From the NCBI RefSeq assembly GCF_025370775.1, contig NZ_JAMXEX010000007.1, positions 124,001 to 188,000 of the forward strand: DNA of 64,000 bases, given 5' to 3'. Numbering within the stretch: position 1 is the stretch's first letter; every line of letters starts with the position of its first letter. This DNA is from Ancylothrix sp. D3o. GTDB lineage: Bacteria; Cyanobacteriota; Cyanobacteriia; Cyanobacteriales; Oscillatoriaceae. Below, in pieces: positions 63,901 to 64,000 of the stretch. The position numbers were made by a program, and so were the translations under genes. The notes below the pieces were generated by a model. The model saw only the letters and a program-made list of their open reading frames with translations. It was not told where the DNA came from and did no database searches.

Positions 63901-64000
63901 TTGATGGCAAAACCCCTTGTTCCTAGACTGTTTAAGTTAAAAGATGTCGTGTTGGTGGAGCCAAAAATAACGTAAGATTTGCCAGAGTTAGGGCCATTGC
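60939..64000 (-). CDS. large FG-GAP / cadherin-like / RTX surface protein (5' end outside window)
   Basis: The coding strand enters from the right edge already in frame and ends at 60939, giving at least 1020 residues. Blocks of integrin-type FG-GAP repeats (GAGDVNGDGLSDLIIGA and variants, with Ca-binding DxNxDG loops) flank a middle section of three or four cadherin-like tandem units (VPTAQSTNTGTPLVFSSANF, VPVSHKTLLNTPLIFSAATN). The C terminus has RTX nonapeptide repeats (GGAGDDQINGNGGADVLNG) and a short tail. Such proteins are secreted, often by a type I system that uses a C-terminal signal, and bind calcium. A role in adhesion, sheath or gliding surface is inferred. The repeats share near-identical DNA, so recombination or assembly collapse is possible. 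The start codon lies beyond 64000. Confidence 0.9.
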   Translation of the reverse strand, partial: NGPNSGKSYVIFGSTNTTSFNLNSLGTRGFAINGQAAFDLASVSVSGAGDVNGDGLSDLIIGAYLADVDLNNNGLALNLSEDGIGKAYVVFGKASNTPVNLSSVAGGTDGFVINGASVGENAGFSVSGAGDVNGDGFADVIVGAPRQGGDRFGPFGTGAPDGEIDQFELDRAGRSYIVYGKATTAAVDLRNVVNGSGGFAINREQFGDRSGVAVSAAGDVNGDGLADIIVGDDWAEIDVNNNNIDDAGDLYSAGKAYVIYGKTDSMNVDLSNFADQTIYIPLDGANDAPVNRVPTAQSTNTGTPLVFSSANFNQILVTDLDAANSPVQVTLNATNGNITLPTTVGLTTTGNGTANITITGTTASINTALDGLIFTPTGGNGTLQIITNDQGNTGTGAALTDTDTIAITVNNTNDAPVNRVPVSHKTLLNTPLIFSAATNNQIAVTDSDAAGSPLQVTLTATNGTLSLNGTAGLTFTAGDGIADPTLTFTGTLASINAALNGMSFTPTTGFTGTTSISLTTNDQGNTGTGGARSDTDTVNVHVNNINSAPVVTMPVWPSVNTNQTLTFNAINGSQISITDSDAGNNPLRVTIRATGGTFALTQAAGVTITGNNSATVTATGTLANLNAALNNSQFIAGAANVTATVQIIVNDQITNNFGFTVNGPGTNGFAGRSVSNAGDVNGDGLEDFLVGAPGRAPGAPAFPPTMGYSYVVFGKTDNTNLNLSALGTNGFALNGEVAGDRNGFALSSAGDVNGDGFDDLIVGAGLGTGNGAGSGKTYIVFGQINPTALNLSSVAAGVGGFVINGEVAGDISGRSVSSAGDMNGDGYADLLVGATGSDTTGISAGKGYVIYGGDFTASITHQGTTAVDILTGTAAADIMVGGAGDDQINGNGGADVLNGAAGNDTLTISDLTFRRIDGGLGTDTLALTGLSLDLTTIRDPRIKGIEQINLTTGNNTLTLNRLEILNLSPLSSSLRVFGNAGDVVNASGFLAGATAGGFTTYTQAGATLVVQTGVTVNLI

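Noticed and set aside
1-64000. tRNA genes, insertion sequences and phage genes
   Set aside because: No tRNA T-loop/acceptor pattern, intact transposase or phage structural gene was found in the gaps by eye.

Overview
The window is chromosomal DNA from a cyanobacterium, most likely a filamentous motile one of the Oscillatoria/Phormidium/Microcoleus type. Diagnostic features are the split RNA polymerase beta' genes (rpoC1 and rpoC2), a CyanoP-type psbP lipoprotein, CcsA for c-type cytochrome maturation, a PAP/fibrillin protein, an Rre1/Ycf29-like regulator and the hmp genes for pilus-driven motility of filaments. The DNA is AT-rich with many cyanobacterial short repeats. The motif GCCGG/CCGGC recurs throughout, and I found no copy of the usual HIP1 octamer by eye.

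Layout. 1-5.5 kb: hmpB (cut by the left edge) and hmpA on the minus strand, then a 1.66 kb gap rich in repeats, then hmpF divergently on the plus strand. 5.6-16 kb: housekeeping and small conserved genes: tilS, ccsA, a Cas4-like Fe-S nuclease, a fibrillin, a DUF3134 protein, mraY, a glycosyltransferase, an Rre1-like regulator, psbP and maf. 16.4-28 kb: a PAS/GAF histidine kinase, a 2363-residue two-module NRPS, a NarL-type response regulator and a gamma-glutamylcyclotransferase-like protein. 28.4-37 kb: a signalling cluster with a FecR protein, a TPR-CHAT (caspase-like) protein, a DUF928 protein, a CHASE2 nucleotide cyclase and, overlapping it by four bases, an MscS channel with a cyclic-nucleotide-binding domain. 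37-46 kb: a small membrane protein, an SPFH protein, a LysR regulator divergent from an APC permease, two tandem CadD-like transporters, small membrane or secreted proteins, a universal stress protein and hisD. 47-59 kb: the cyanobacterial rpsT-tatD-rpoB-rpoC1-rpoC2 block. 59.5-64 kb: an InrS-like metal sensor, a DUF4214 protein and a large FG-GAP/cadherin-like/RTX surface protein cut by the right edge.

Three systems stand out. (1) The FecR/CHAT/DUF928/CHASE2-cyclase/MscS-CNBD cluster looks like an undescribed envelope-signalling pathway. The cyclase and channel are probably translationally coupled, and the cyclase carries Glu where adenylate cyclases have Lys, so the second messenger may be cGMP. 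(2) The NRPS has the order A-nMT-T-C-A-T-TE, with a Phe-like first adenylation code and an atypical, beta-alanine-like second one, which predicts a short N-methylated peptide. (3) A decayed two-repeat helix-turn-helix gene lies between rpoB and rpoC1, where most relatives have only a short spacer. There is no tRNA, rRNA, CRISPR array or intact transposase that I could find.
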